From positions 434,001 through 498,000 of the forward strand of contig JAGTWJ010000010.1 of NCBI GenBank assembly GCA_020064725.1: DNA of 64,000 nucleotides, given 5' to 3'. Origin of the DNA: Drechslerella dactyloides (lineage: Eukaryota; Ascomycota; Orbiliomycetes; Orbiliales; Orbiliaceae). Below are positions 1-11,457 of this stretch, one piece after another; positions within the stretch are counted from its first letter, which is position 1; every line of letters starts with the position of its first letter. The notes beneath the pieces were generated by a model. That model saw nothing but the letters and a program-made list of their open reading frames with translations. It had not been told where the DNA came from and ran no database searches. A program made the position numbers and the translations under genes.

Positions 1-1307
1 AGAAGCAAGACAACACATTATAAATAAATTAAAATTAAACTTAAAAAAAAATTTAATTATTTATACAAACAGCTCTCTATTAAAATTAAAAAAAGATATT
101 AAATTAACAAATACTAGCATATATAATGAAATTAATAATAAATCAATTTTTAAAATAAAAATCAATCTAGGAAATTTAATAAAAATATATAATACTAAAT
201 TAATTACTATATAAATAGTTTTTAAAAAAGTATTAAAAATATTATTACAAAATAAAAACATAAATAATATATATTTATATTCAAACAACCAAGCTGTAAT
301 ACAAAAAATAAAATCATTATATTTTAAACTAAGTCAAAACATTATTAAAAAAATATAAGATATTAATAAAAAGTTAAATACCAACAAAATAAAAATATAT
401 ATAAATTAATACCCCAGACACAATAATATATATAGAAATAAAAAAACAGACAAATTAACAAAATCAAACACTAAAATTTTTAAAGAAAGCCCATATAACT
501 CTTTTATATATTTAAAAAGACAAAATAAAATAAAAAGTCTAATAAAATAGCAAGAATAATAGCAAAAACATAAAAAAAAGATAAATTACAATAATCTACC
601 AAAACTCAAAAGAAATAAAATATTACAAAATAGTTATATTAAATTTATTTCATCAATAACACAATTAAGAACAGAATACAACATATTCAACAATTATTTA
701 TATAAAATACCAAATTCAGATATTCTAAATAAATATTACAATTACAGTATTATAACACAAACACCAAAACATCTCATCATAAAATATAAATATTATAAAA
801 AAAAAAATAAAAAATAAAAAAAGAATTAGGGAAAATACCATTTAATTTTAATATATTATTATTTATTAAAAATAAATTAATACAAATAGAAAAATATCTC
901 AACAATACAAAAATACTTTTTTAAAAAAAAACAATTATAAAATTAATATTAATAATAAAATTAAATAGAGTAATTTTAAGAAAAATTAAAAATTCATCAA
1001 TTAATATTATTAATATTAAGCAAGATGAATTACAATAAACAGTAAAAATAAATATTATAAATAATACAAAATATATCTACTTAAAGAGAAGAGGATAAAA
1101 CAAAACAAAAAAACTAAAGAAGATTAGAAGTCTTTAAAATAATATCCAAAATTAATTAATTAATTAATTAATTAATTAATAATAAAAGAAACAGGGAAAA
1201 CACACATATATATTAATTTTTATTTATACGCATTTTGTATTTAATTTTCTTCTACCTGCTATAACCGAAAGGTTGCATGCAGTATGATTTATAATAATAA
1301 TAATAAT
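1..1307 (+). mobile_element. Tad1-like LINE, 3' part of a decayed copy (copy 1)
   Basis: This is the 3' end of a non-LTR retrotransposon running off the left edge. It matches the complement of the LINE at 46929-52882. The RNase H region lies at about 60-470: a run read as YLYSNNQAVIQ, where Asn stands in the catalytic Asp position, then a relic of the WxPGHNNIYGNE segment near 411-450 with Trp turned to a stop. A (TTAA)n tract at about 1153-1183 and an AACC-GAAA-GGTT hairpin at about 1263-1274 precede a tail of AAT/ATA triplets that ends near 1307. The tail abuts a truncated pogo transposon, so this copy either inserted into it or was joined to it later. Stops are all of the RIP type. The LINE class is firm; the exact clade is inferred. 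Confidence 0.85.
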
Positions 1308-1308
1308 A

Positions 1309-1709
1309 TTGTTATTACACACCAACAACAACTAGTTGGCCATATCTTCTATACTATCTAGCCTAGAATAAAAAAACCATATATATAACTCAAGTATATA
1401 TTAAATAATGGTATCCTCTTCTAATTTTATAAGGTTTTGCGATTTAGAAATACTATCACATTATAAAAAACAGCCATTATATCAGCAGACTAAAGTAATA
1501 TAAGGGACATCATAATACTTAACAACAGCTCAAATACTTAATTCTTGGTCTTTTTTCATAGCTTCAATAACTAGAAGAATTCTAGATTCAGTCATAGAAG
1601 CAGGTATTACAGTAGTTATAGAGGTATAAGATATAAGAGGAATGGTAGGCACATAGGTGTGGTGAGGTGATCCACTCGCTTGTTTGATCCGTTCGCTTAT
1701 CATTGACGT
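1309..1709 (-). mobile_element. pogo/Fot1-like transposon, N-terminal remnant with one terminal repeat (GATCA code)
   Basis: Only the transposase 5' end and the right terminal repeat survive. The end (about 1666-1709, followed by TA) has, read inward on the minus strand, ACGT, 7 bases, then two 17-bp units carrying the GGATCA code, as in the element at 21839-23723. On the minus strand the start of the helix-turn-helix region is readable (MTESRILLVIEAMKK-like, near 1570-1600), followed by the stretch reading EDMANQL. The element stops at the LINE tail at 1307, so the DDE domain and the other end are missing. Confidence 0.8.
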
Positions 1710-1711
1710 TA

Positions 1712-2497
1712 TATATTTATAATTATAAAATAAGATTTTAAAATTTATATTTATAAAATTTATATTTAAACTTATATAGTTTTGTTTATATTATTAGAAT
1801 TAATATTTATATAGTTTATATTTATATTATAACGTTTTGGTTTTAGCTATTAATATAAAAATTTTATATTTATATATTATTTAGAATTTCTATTTAAAAA
1901 GTATATGTTATTTTAATTATTATATCTAATCTATATTTATTTATTTTATATTTTATTCTTTAGTTTGTAAAATAAATATACTTCTAAGATATTTTTTTAA
2001 ATATTAGATAATATATTTAATTAGGATTTACACTTTTATAATAATAACTTAAGTTTATATAATTATTTTAATACTAAAGTTTAAATTATTAAAATTATAG
2101 TTAACTCTTATTTATATAATAATTATATTAATAAAATATAAACTATTATTTTTATAATTCTAGCTTATATAATAGATTTGTTAATAAAGTTTAAATTATT
2201 ATTATTAAAAATTAATATTTATAAAGTTTTTTCATTATTAGAAATTAATCTATTTTTAAATAATTTATACTTTTATAGCAGATATTAAAATTACTTTTAA
2301 AGAAACTTATATTTGTATTATTATTCTACTATTAAGATATAAACTACTAATATAGTTTATATTATTTTTAATAAAATATATACTATTTAACTAAGGTTTT
2401 TTTTAAATATAAATAGTATTTTTTTTTAACTGTTAGATTTTTTTTCTTTTTTTCTTCTTTTTATATTATATTATATATTTTTAAAAATATTATACTT
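1712..2497. other. A+T-rich stretch, nothing recognised
   Basis: It is nearly pure A and T, with poly-T runs and no reading frame, terminal repeat or RNA structure that I can support. It is probably a fully decayed repeat. Confidence 0.6.
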
Positions 2498-2873
2498 ATG
2501 CCCGACTGAATAGGAGGGGATGATTGTAGAGCTACCGGGCATGCGCTACAACAGCCGTGCACAGCTATTTACCTACAGCCAGTGCTTGACAAAAATATAT
2601 TATTTTTTGGCATCATTCAACAGACCTTTTAGCTGCATTTTATAAAATATTTTTCCTACCCAAAATATTTTTAAAAGAGTTTATATACAAAGTTTTAAAA
2701 TACAAGTTCAAGCTGTTTTAAGTAGATTATCAAGAAAAGAGTTTTTTTTTATGTTTTAAAAAAATTTAAAATAAAAGTTTAAGTAGGAGAAAAAGCTGTG
2801 GATATAGTAGTTACCCTGGGCTGGGTTCAGTTTAGTTCAGTCGGGTTTAAGTGTTGTGGTAGCAGCCTTCTAG
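2498..2873 (+). mobile_element. Helentron-like non-autonomous element E1 (376 bp)
   Basis: The 5' end starts ATGCCCGACTGAATAGG. The 3' end has the inverse TTCAGTCGGG about 30 bp inside, then a hairpin (GTTGT-GGTA-GCAGC, two G-T pairs) and the terminus CTTCTAG followed by T. No target duplication is seen; the flanks fit insertion between two Ts. This asymmetric inverted repeat plus 3' hairpin is the layout known for Helentron-type rolling-circle elements. It has no coding capacity. An internal motif near 2590-2610 is a RIP-altered version of the ACACATTTTTT motif found in the sister elements. Confidence 0.7.
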
Positions 2874-3848
2874 TCTTTATTTTTGATGTTTTTTTTAAAG
2901 TTTAATATTTTTTTTTTTATATTCTATTTGTTTTTTTTTGTTTTGTCTTTTTTGTAATAGCTATTTTTATTGTTTTTTTTTTTAATAATATTATTACTTC
3001 TTTCTATACTAGTTTTATTAATACTATAATAAATAATCTTATTTTGGAGTATTGTTTTTGTGTTTTTGTTATTATATATTAGAATACAATATCTTATCAA
3101 AGATATTATAATACGATTGTAAAATATTAAATTAATATTTACTATTTTTAATCTATAATAAATAATTATAATAAATATAAATCCTACTTTTATATAAAGA
3201 TACTTTGTACTTTTAATATATATACTCTTTTGTAATGTAATATTTTTTTTAATAATTTATGTTTGTTTTGATATAGAAATATTAAGTTGTTAGAGATTAT
3301 TCTTATTACACTTCGGCCCAGGACCAGATCAAACACACTTTATTTTAAAATCCCTAACTCTTAGTATACAGATTTCTTAATAAAAAAAGATAAATATATA
3401 TTAGGTATAGTAGTAACTATTAAAATAGAATATATAATAATAATAATAATAATAAAATAAATTATTTATTAAAATATTATAATTTAAATATTAATTAATA
3501 AAATCCTAAGAAAAAATTATCAATCAACTAGTAAAGCAGACTAAATTAAATATATAATATCTAATATATAGAATAGTAGAAATATATTAATATATTACCC
3601 AAATAGTTTATAGTTTATAATTCTACTAAAAATTAATTTATAATTTATAATCTATAATTTATTATATATTTCTAATTTATTATAGTAACTCCTATTCTAA
3701 AAAAAGAATAATAAAGATTATTTTTCTATATGATAGTATATTTTATATAGTTTTAGTATCTATATAAAATATATCTATATAGATATATATCTAATATAGA
3801 AATTCAATCTATAAAATATATAGATATATTATTATTTTATATATTAAA
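2874..3848. other. A+T-rich stretch with a small G+C patch
   Basis: No gene is seen. A short patch at about 3303-3360 is far richer in G and C than its surroundings but has no frame or terminal repeat that I recognise. The rest is A/T sequence with an AAT microsatellite near 3437-3456. Confidence 0.5.
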
Positions 3849-4307
3849 CTAGAAGGCTGCTTGCGCAGCACTTAAACCCGACTGATAAGCGCCGTATTGT
3901 ATTTATTTAATTTAATTTAATTTAATTTATTTTATGGGCAGCATGGGCATGGGCAGCGTGGGCAGCTGAGCATTGGCATTGGCATTGGCATTGGCGTGGG
4001 TGTGCATGGGCGTGGGCGTGGGCGTGGGCGTAGGCGTAGGCGTAGGCGTGCCTGTTTGCTGTTTGTTGTCTGCCGAGCGTGCCGAGCGTGGCTGGTGTGT
4101 CTAGCGTGGCGGTGCCTAGCGTGGCGGTGCCTAGCGTGGCGGTGCCTGGCTGGCCGGGGTACCGGACGCCGAGCTACGAAGCCTTGAAAATTTACAAGTC
4201 CGCAAAAAACAACACATTTTTTCTGGGCCACCACCCTGCAGATTTTGGTGTAGGTGCCCCTCGCACACCGGGGAGCTCTACTAGTTCCCTCCTTATCAGT
4301 CGGGCAT
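3849..4307 (-). mobile_element. Helentron-like non-autonomous element E2 (459 bp) with a hexamer minisatellite
   Basis: Read on the minus strand it starts ATGCCCGACTGATAAGG and ends with a GCTGC-GCAA-GCAGC hairpin and CTTCTAG. The subterminal inverted repeat is 13 bp, CCCGACTGATAAG at both ends, including a TAA variant peculiar to this copy. The interior is strikingly G+C-rich: GGCATT units near 3974-3994, GGGCGT/AGGCGT units near 4008-4050, and three 15-bp units around 4100-4145. It also holds an AACAACACATTTTTT motif near 4209-4223. Arg/His-rich and Ala/Val-rich open frames here are translations of the minisatellite and not genes. Confidence 0.75.
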
Positions 4308-4556
4308 AGATTAAATATTAATATAAAAATCTAGTTTATATAGAATATTTAAGTATTATACTATTATTTTATAATACTATTCTTTTTTCTATTAGAATTA
4401 GTAGTATACTAATTCAGATGTAGGTATTAATAATATAAAATAAAATAATATAGATTTTTTTATATATAATAGAATTCAGTAATTAGATATAATATAATAT
4501 AATTTTAAAATTTTTAGATAATTTTAGATTTTTTTTTTTAATATATTTTTTGTATA

Positions 4557-5630
4557 ACGTATTCCACAAGCGAGCGAACACCCCAAGTGAGCGAACACCC
4601 CAACACCCCACCAAAACCTTTTTTATTAATATTCTAATTAATATCTCTTAAAAAATTATAAAAAAAATATCTTTCAACTAATAAAAATTAAAATCAACTA
4701 ATTATATTTTTTTACATTTTTTAAATATAAAAATAAATTAATAATAATTAATTTAAAATTTGTAAAAAACAGCATATAATCTTAAGTGTTTGCCAGTAAA
4801 TATCTTTATTATATATAAATAAAAATCTTTAAAAATAAGAAATCTATTAAATAAATATATAATCTAGGCCTGTACAAAACCTCTATCTATTATATTAAAA
4901 ATTAAAATTTATAGATTTTGCTAAAGTTAGCACAACACACTGACTACACACTAGCTATTTTTTATTATAATTATATATAAAAATATAATAAAAAAAATCC
5001 TAAAATTTTTTTTTAAATTAAAGTAAATTAATATTTTATTTTATAATTTTTTTTAAATTTTTTTAATAAAAATTCAATTTTTTATAAAATTTTATTATAA
5101 AAATTAAAAGTATTGATATTAAATTATATAATATATAAAAAAAAATTAAAAAAATAAAAATAAAAAAGTTTTAATATATTAAATTCAAATTTATTTTTTT
5201 AATTTTTTTAATTATATTTATGTATAATTATTTTAAAAAAATAGTTAGTGTGTTGTGCCAACTTTAGCAGAGTTTCTAGAACTTAATTTTTATTATTATA
5301 AATAGTAGCTTTAAACAGGCCTAGATTATATCATTATTTATTAGATTTTTAATTTTTAAAGATTTTCGTTCGTAAATTATTTAGATATTTAGAGTCAAAC
5401 AATAAAAAAATGTGTTGTTTTTAACAATATTTAAAATAATTATTATTAATTTAATATTAATATTAAAAAATAAAAAAAAATACTAACTAGATTATTTTAA
5501 ACTATTATTTAAAGAAGTAATTTTTCTATAATTTTATAATAAATATTTATTAATATATTAATAAAAAGGTTTTTGGTGGGCTGGGGGGGTGTTCGCTCGC
5601 TTGGGATGTTCGCTCGCTTGTGGAATACGT
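4557..5630. mobile_element. Foldback (palindromic) element FB1, AACAC terminal code
   Basis: TA-flanked element of 1074 bp. Both ends are the pogo-type terminal repeat (ACGTATTCCAC, then two units of AAGCGAGCG plus AACACCCC). Beyond the ends, the left arm and the complement of the right arm stay similar to near the centre (about 5090): AATCTAGGCCTG on the left matches CAGGCCTAGATT on the right, and AGTTAGCACAACACACT matches AGTGTGTTGTGCCAACT. There is no coding sequence. It is nearly the same as the element at 42616-43701. It was probably mobilised by a transposase of the 6116-8012 or 54465-56357 type, which shares its terminal code. Confidence 0.8.
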
Positions 5631-5632
5631 TA

Positions 5633-6113
5633 CTAAATTTTTTCTCTAAAAATTTCTTAATTTTAGCTATATTTTTTTCCAATCCTATAATATACTTATT
5701 AGTTTCTATAAAAGAAGCTTTAATTATTTAAATAATATTTATAAAATATTTTTAAATATATTATATTATTTTAAATATAATTATATAGTTTTTCTTATAT
5801 TAAGATAACTTATAAACTTTTAAAATAAAAAAAAATATTAATTAATTTATTATAATATAAAATAATTTAAAACTTATTAAAAAGGATTAAGAAAAAATAA
5901 AATAATAATTATAATTAACCTTAAATTTAACTAAATTAAAAAAAAAATAATTAAATAAAATATAAAAATTACTTAAAGTTTTCTAGACTTAATAGAGTTT
6001 TTTATAATATATTAATTTAATAAAGTAAAACTAACTAATAGTATTTATAGAAATATATTTAAATTATTTAATAATCTTTTTAATAAATATTATTTAAAAT
6101 TTTTTTATATATA
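5633..6113. other. A+T-rich stretch, nothing recognised
   Basis: No frame, terminal repeat or RNA gene is seen between the foldback element and the next transposon. Confidence 0.55.
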
Positions 6114-6115
6114 TA

Positions 6116-8012
6116 ACGTATTCCACAAGCGAGCGAACACCCCAAGCAAGCGAACACCCTCCCCACCCCACCCTAACAAAAACACCACCTTCACTACCAC
6201 ACCACCATTAGAACAGCGCGGGAAATCTATACTATACTAGTCTTAATTCTTAAGATGCCTCTTAACAAATTCAAATATTATAGCCGGGTTTACTATAGCA
6301 ACTACAACACAATATTCTCCCAGAAATAACCTCTAGTTAAGGGCTACTCTAGTGGTTTGGATGTTCTATCTACTTATCCTACCTACCTATAATATCACCA
6401 TCCAGGATTTTATCAGCCTAGTATATAGTAAACATACCTCCCTACTATATACACCGTCTTTTTACCTGCCAGCACTTAGATAATGCCTAGTTTGCAGAAT
6501 ACAGTGTTGTATTTTTTGCCTATATAAGTGCTAATTAATATATTATTATCTGTGTCCCTTTAATGAATTGGTTCACAGCAGTCAGTAATAACATTGGAAA
6601 GTTATTTGGATGCTGGATAATCTGGTTTTTGATAAGCTTTGATTGTAAGTTAGTTTTTGAAAGGTTTATTGGTGTTTTTATTGTTTAGGTAGCTGTTGTA
6701 TGTGTAGTACCAGGGTGTGAATTTACTGGGGTAAGCACTAATAACTGGATATCTAGCTTTAAAAAGACCCTATTAGGATTGTAAGATATAATCTTAGTTC
6801 TAGCAAAACTGCTATATATATTCTTAGGTGTTATTATAACAATAAATATCTTATGGAACCCAGAAAGGAACTCCAGCTTACTAATATAATTGATATCTGT
6901 GTGTATTAAGTCCTTTATTTGGTGATTATATACCTATTTTAATAACCCAAAGCACCCAATATCTAACAGCTAAAGAAAATGTGAAGAATATGGTAGCATA
7001 TAGACTATAATAATCTTATATTTTTAGTAATAAAGTTTGAAGGTGATCAAATAATAGCTTTTATAGCTATTTAAAACTAATAGTTAGTAGTCTAAAATAC
7101 AATATTATACTATAAATTAGTTGAAGTGCTTTATTTACTCCATAATAAGCTTATTTATTGTCCAGTTATTATTAGAGAGTATAATAATCTAATCCTTTAG
7201 TAAACTAGTTTTTGTATATTAGCTAGCTAAGTGATATTTACTAGCTAAAATAATAAATAGTGGTATTATCCAATTTCTTATATATATCTCCTGAATAACT
7301 ATTACCTATTTATAGTTCCTAGGCTGTATCAATTTTGTTTTATTATAGGTTTTAGTACTTATAATAACTGTAGTAGAGAAGATTATACCTATTACAAAGT
7401 CTGTTTTATTGAAATTGTATATATTGTTATCTATAATACTGTACTTAGTCTTTATAGTTTGTATAAGTTGTAATTAATTACTAGTTAATAAACTTATAAT
7501 CTTTATATTTAGTTTGCTAATAGTTGTACTTTTTAGATAAGTATATTTGGAGCTTTAAATAGTATTTTATAAAGTTTACTGTCTAGTTCTTACTAATATA
7601 ACATGAGTTATTGTTAGTACACATTAATAGCAGCTAATTAACCATATCTTCCACACTATTTAATCTAGGATAAAAAGATTGTGTATATAGCTCAAGTATA
7701 TACTAAATAATAGTATCTTTTTTTAATTATGTAAGATTCCATAATTTCAGTATACTATTGTTTTATAAAAAACATCCATTATACTAATAAACAAAAGTTA
7801 TTCAAGGAATGTTATATAATTTAGCTGCTGTTGTAGTATTTAATTTTTTGTCTTTTTCTAAAGCTTTAATAGTTAAGATTATTTGGAATTCAGTTGTAGA
7901 GGCTGTTATTATAGTGGTTATAGATGTAGGTGATAGTAAAGAAGAAAAGGGGGTGAGGTTGCTTGGTGGGGTGTTCGCTCGCTTGGGGTGTTCGCTCGCT
8001 TGTGGAATACGT
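6116..8012 (-). mobile_element. pogo/Fot1-like transposon, full length, AACAC code
   Basis: TA-flanked, 1897 bp. Both ends begin ACGTATTCCAC and carry two 17-bp AAGCGAGCG-AACACCCC units; one unit on the left has a single G-to-A change. The single decayed transposase lies on the minus strand. The right end overlaps a small open frame near 7809-8015, which is antisense noise. Confidence 0.88.
6250..7909 (-). pseudogene. pogo/Fot1-like DDE transposase, RIP-inactivated
   Basis: This would bind the terminal repeats and cut and paste the element at TA. The start codon has become ATA at 7907-7909, chosen by alignment with the better copies. The N-terminal helix-turn-helix region is followed by the DDE_1 domain, where the first catalytic box reads YNFNKTDF instead of YNFDETGF, so the first Asp and the Glu are lost. 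Near the C terminus a CCHC knuckle is visible as C-S-C-Y-S-K-P-G-Y, with a Cys and the His both changed to Tyr. Many in-frame stops are present, and by my count the span is not a multiple of three, so at least one small indel exists. Confidence 0.8.
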
Positions 8013-8014
8013 TA

Positions 8015-8349
8015 ATTAATCTTTTAAAATATATAATTATTTAAGAGGCTTTATTATATATTTAATTATTTAATATCTTTAATTTATAAAACCTTTTTTA
8101 ATTTTTTTATTTAAGAATATTCTTAATAATTTTTAAATAATTATTATAGTTATTTTTAATATTTTTTTTTAGTTTTGTAATATTTTAGCTTTTATTATAT
8201 CCTCTTAATACTTATTATATCTTTTTAAATTATTTGTTATATTTTTTTAAACTATTAAGGTTTTATTTAGATATTAAGATCTATGATGTTATGTTGAGGT
8301 CATTCTTTAGGCCTTTTGTTGATCTGAGGGGGCCTGTGCTCTGACAGTT
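8015..8349. other. A+T-rich spacer ending in a G+C-richer patch
   Basis: Mostly A/T. The last part (about 8283-8345) is noticeably richer in G and C, with AGGCC and GGCCT segments that could pair, and runs straight into a LINE fragment. It may be flank or 3' junction sequence of that fragment; I do not recognise it. Confidence 0.4.
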
Positions 8350-8632
8350 GTATTATAATTTGGTTGTTTGAATATAAATATATATTATTTATATTTTTGT
8401 TTTATAGTGATATTTTTAATATTTATTTAAATATTATTTATATAACTATTAATTTAGTATTATATATTTCTATTAAATCTTCTAAGTTAATTTTTATTTT
8501 AAAAATTAATTTATTATTAATTTTACTATAGTACCTATTAATTTAATATTTTTTTTTAAATTTAATAAAGAGCTATCTGTATAAATAATTAAATTTTTTT
8601 TTAAATTTAATTTTATTTTATTTATAATATAC
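8350..8632 (-). mobile_element. LINE fragment (RNase H region)
   Basis: It aligns by eye with 47943-48230 of LINE copy 3: on the minus strand the residues before and through the NIYLYSNN segment of the RNase H domain are recognisable. Both ends of the LINE are missing. It stops at a TA where the half foldback element begins, so it predates that insertion. Confidence 0.7.
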
Positions 8633-8634
8633 TA

Positions 8635-9310
8635 ACGTTTACGATAAGCGACCGGGTCAGACAAGTGACCGGGTCACCCTCCTGGTCAAACACCCCACCA
8701 AAAACCTTTTTATTAATACTTTTATAAATATTGATTATAAAATTAGGGAAAAAATATTTCAAGATAAAAATAAATTAACGTAATATAATTATAATTTTTA
8801 TAAATTTTTTAATATGAAAATAAATTAATAATAATTAATTTAACAATTTTAAAAAACAACACATAGTCTTAGGTGTTCGCCAGTAAATATCTCTATGATA
8901 TATTGATAAAAATCTCTAAAAATTAAAAATTTAATAAATTATTATATAATCTAGGCCTGTGCTGAGCCATTATTTCTTATAATAAAAATTAAGTTCTAGA
9001 AAGTCTTCTAAAGTTGGCACAACACACCAGCTATACACCAGCTACTTTTTAAATAATTATATATAAAAATATCATAAAAAAAATAAAAAAAAAAATTTTG
9101 ATTTAATATAAAAAAGCCTTTTTTTTAGTTTTTTTTTTTAATTTTTTTTATACATTATATAATTTAATATCAATATTTTTAATGTTTATAATAAAAATTT
9201 ATAAAAAATTGAATTTTTATTAAAAAAATTAAAATAAAATTAAAATAAAAAATCTTAATATATTAAGATTAAAATAGATTTTTTTTAAATTTTTTTATTA
9301 AATTTTTATA
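8635..9310. mobile_element. Half foldback element FB2, GGGTCA code, right end missing
   Basis: The left end reads ACGTTTACGAT followed by two units AAGCGACCG-GGTCAGAC and AAGTGACCG-GGTCACC, after TA. The body matches the left arm of the foldback at 62482-63579, including an AACAACACA motif (8854-8862) and TTGGCACAACACACC (about 9014-9028). The sequence passes the expected centre but no right terminal repeat follows. The element is cut by the pogo transposon at 9313, and no second half appears on its far side. Confidence 0.7.
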
Positions 9311-9413
9311 TAACGTTTACGATAAGCGACCGAGCAGGACAAGCGACCGAGCAGCCTACCTGGCCTCTACCCCCATCCCAACTTTATTACCATATACACC
9401 TACAACCACTACA

Positions 9414-11321
9414 ATAACTATCTCTATAATTAAATCCTAAATAATTTTAGCTATTAAAGTTTTAGAAAATAATAAAAAATTAAATATTTCAACTACTATT
9501 AAACTATATAATATTTCTTAATTTACTCTTAGTTACCACTATTATGGTTGTATCTTAAAATGTGACAGCATTTTTAAATTGTAAAATCTTATAGATTTAA
9601 AAGAGGATATTATTATTTAATATATATTTAAACTATATATATACTTTTTTTATCTTAGGCTAAATAGTGTGAAAGATATGGTCAACTAACTGCTGTTAAT
9701 ATGTAGTAATAATAGTATATAATGTGTTGGTAAGAGGTGGGCTGGTAATTTTGTTAAATACTACTTAGAACTATAGATATATCTATCTAGGAAGTACAAC
9801 TATTAGTAAGTAAAATATGAAGATCCTATATTTATTAGTAAGTGGTTTCAGTTAATTAAGGTTATAAAGGCTAAGTATAGTATTGTGGATAATAATATCT
9901 ATAACTTTAACAAAATTGGCTTTGTAATAGGTATAATATCTACAACTACTAACGTCAACAATAAGCGACTGGACCAGACAAGCGACCGGACCACCCCCCT
10001 TGTATATTTCTTTAATTTAATATAAAAAAAATTTAAAAAAATATTTTTAGATTTGCAATAGTTTATATAAACAAGATTAATTTTATTCTAATTTTAAATT
10101 AATTATTGATTAAGTTATCAATAAAAAGTGTTTTGGTAGGGTGTTGGTTTATATGGGGTGGTCCGCTCGCTTGTGTGGTCCGCTCGCTTGTGGAATACGT
10201 TATTATTATAGGTGCTAAAATATATAATAAAACAAAGCTAGTATAACCTAGGAACCATAAATAGATAATAATTATTTAGAGGGTAGGTACAGAAGATTAG
10301 GCAGTATTACTATTTATTATCTTTATTAGGTAATATTATCTAGCTAGCTAGTATACAGCTACTAAGTTATTAATAGATTAAATTATTATATTTTCTAATA
10401 ATAGCTAGACAATAAATAAGCTTGCTTTATAGTAGCTATAGTACTTTAATAAAAATACAGTATAGTACTACTATTTAGACTACCAGCTATTAATCCTAAA
10501 TAGTCATAAAAGCCATTATTTAGCTATTTTTAAATTATTCTACTAGAAGTATAAGATTATTATAATCTATATACTACCATATTTATCATATATTTTCCAG
10601 TTACTAGATATTGGCTGCTTTAGGTTATTAAAACAAGTATATAGTAAAGAGATAGAGAACTTAATATATACATACATTAACCATATCTCTAAGCTAGAGT
10701 TTTTTTTCCAGATTTTACAAGACATTTATTACTATAATAATATCTAAAAATATATACAGCAACTTTACTAAAACTAGTATTATATCTTACAATCCTAACA
10801 GAGTTTTATCAAAACTAAATATACAGTTACTAGCAGCTACTCTAGTAAATTCATATCCAGATACTATAAATATAGTAGCTACCTAGACTACAAAGATACT
10901 ATTAAATCTGTTAAAAACTAGCCTATAAACAGACCTAATCAAAAACCAGATTACCTAGTATCAGAATACCTTTTCTATATTATTACTAGTAGCTATAGAC
11001 TAGTTATCTAAAGAGGTACAAACAATAATATACCAAATAATACTTATACATATAGAAAACATAATACTCCACTCTACAAATAAGCTGCTAAATAAATGTT
11101 GGTAGCTAAAAAAACAGTATATACAATATAAGGGCATATTTATTATATATTAGACTAATAGAATCCTAGATAATAACACTGTAAACAAAGTGGTTAAGCA
11201 GCTAGCACCCCCAAAGTGCTAGTACACCCCCCAGCCAGAGGCTACCTCTGCACATATATACTGCTGTAGTAATTGTAGTGAGTCTGGGCATAACATTCGA
11301 ATATACTAGCAGGTATCTTAA
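9414..11321 (+). pseudogene. pogo/Fot1-like DDE transposase, split by a MITE
   Basis: The start codon is decayed to ATA (9414-9416), chosen by homology. The helix-turn-helix region comes first, then the first catalytic box, read as YNFNKIGF (Asp to Asn, Glu to Lys). The 249-bp MITE sits just after this box, between two Thr codons. The C-terminal CCHC knuckle is well preserved near 11260-11306: Y-C-C-S-N-C-S-E-S-G-H-N-I-R-I-Y, with only the last Cys changed to Tyr. Many RIP-type stops. The likely stop codon is at 11319-11321. Confidence 0.8.
9952..10200 (+). mobile_element. 249-bp MITE, copy 1 (hybrid ends, GGACCA code)
   Basis: TA-flanked. The left end is ACGTCAACAAT plus units AAGCGACTG-GACCAGAC and AAGCGACCG-GACCACC. 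The right end, inverted, is ACGTATTCCAC plus two AAGCGAGCG-GACCAC units. The core is A/T-rich with AAAAAGTGTTTTGG near the right. The six copies in this window differ by eye only at one C/T position (GATTTGCAATAG here). Confidence 0.9.
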
Positions 11322-11457
11322 GCATGTATATAAGCTATTTAGCATGTATCTAGGCCAGCACAATAGCAGTGTGGTGGTGAAGCCGGTGTTTTTGTTGGGG
11401 TGGGGTGGTGAGGCTGCTCGGTCGCTTGTCCTGCTCGGTCGCTTATCGTAAACGTTA

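Larger units (their letters stand above)
9313..11455 (+). mobile_element. pogo/Fot1-like transposon, GAGCAG code, carrying a MITE
   Basis: TA-flanked. Both ends read ACGTTTACGAT, then two units AAGCGACCG-AGCAG. The length is 2143 bp, or about 1.89 kb without the 249-bp MITE at 9952-10200. The terminal code is shared with the element at 16429-18319, but the 7-base spacer differs (TTACGAT against CAACGAT). The flanks come from two unrelated broken elements, a half foldback on the left and a half pogo on the right. Confidence 0.88.

Noticed and set aside
1153..1183. TTAA repeats as a telomere-like or target-site tract
   Set aside because: The same tract is at the equivalent place in all three LINE 3' ends, so it is part of the LINE.
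3932..4309. Arg/His-rich and Ala/Val-rich open frames on both strands
   Set aside because: They translate the GGGCGT and 15-bp minisatellites inside element E2 in several frames at once. There is no start context or conservation.
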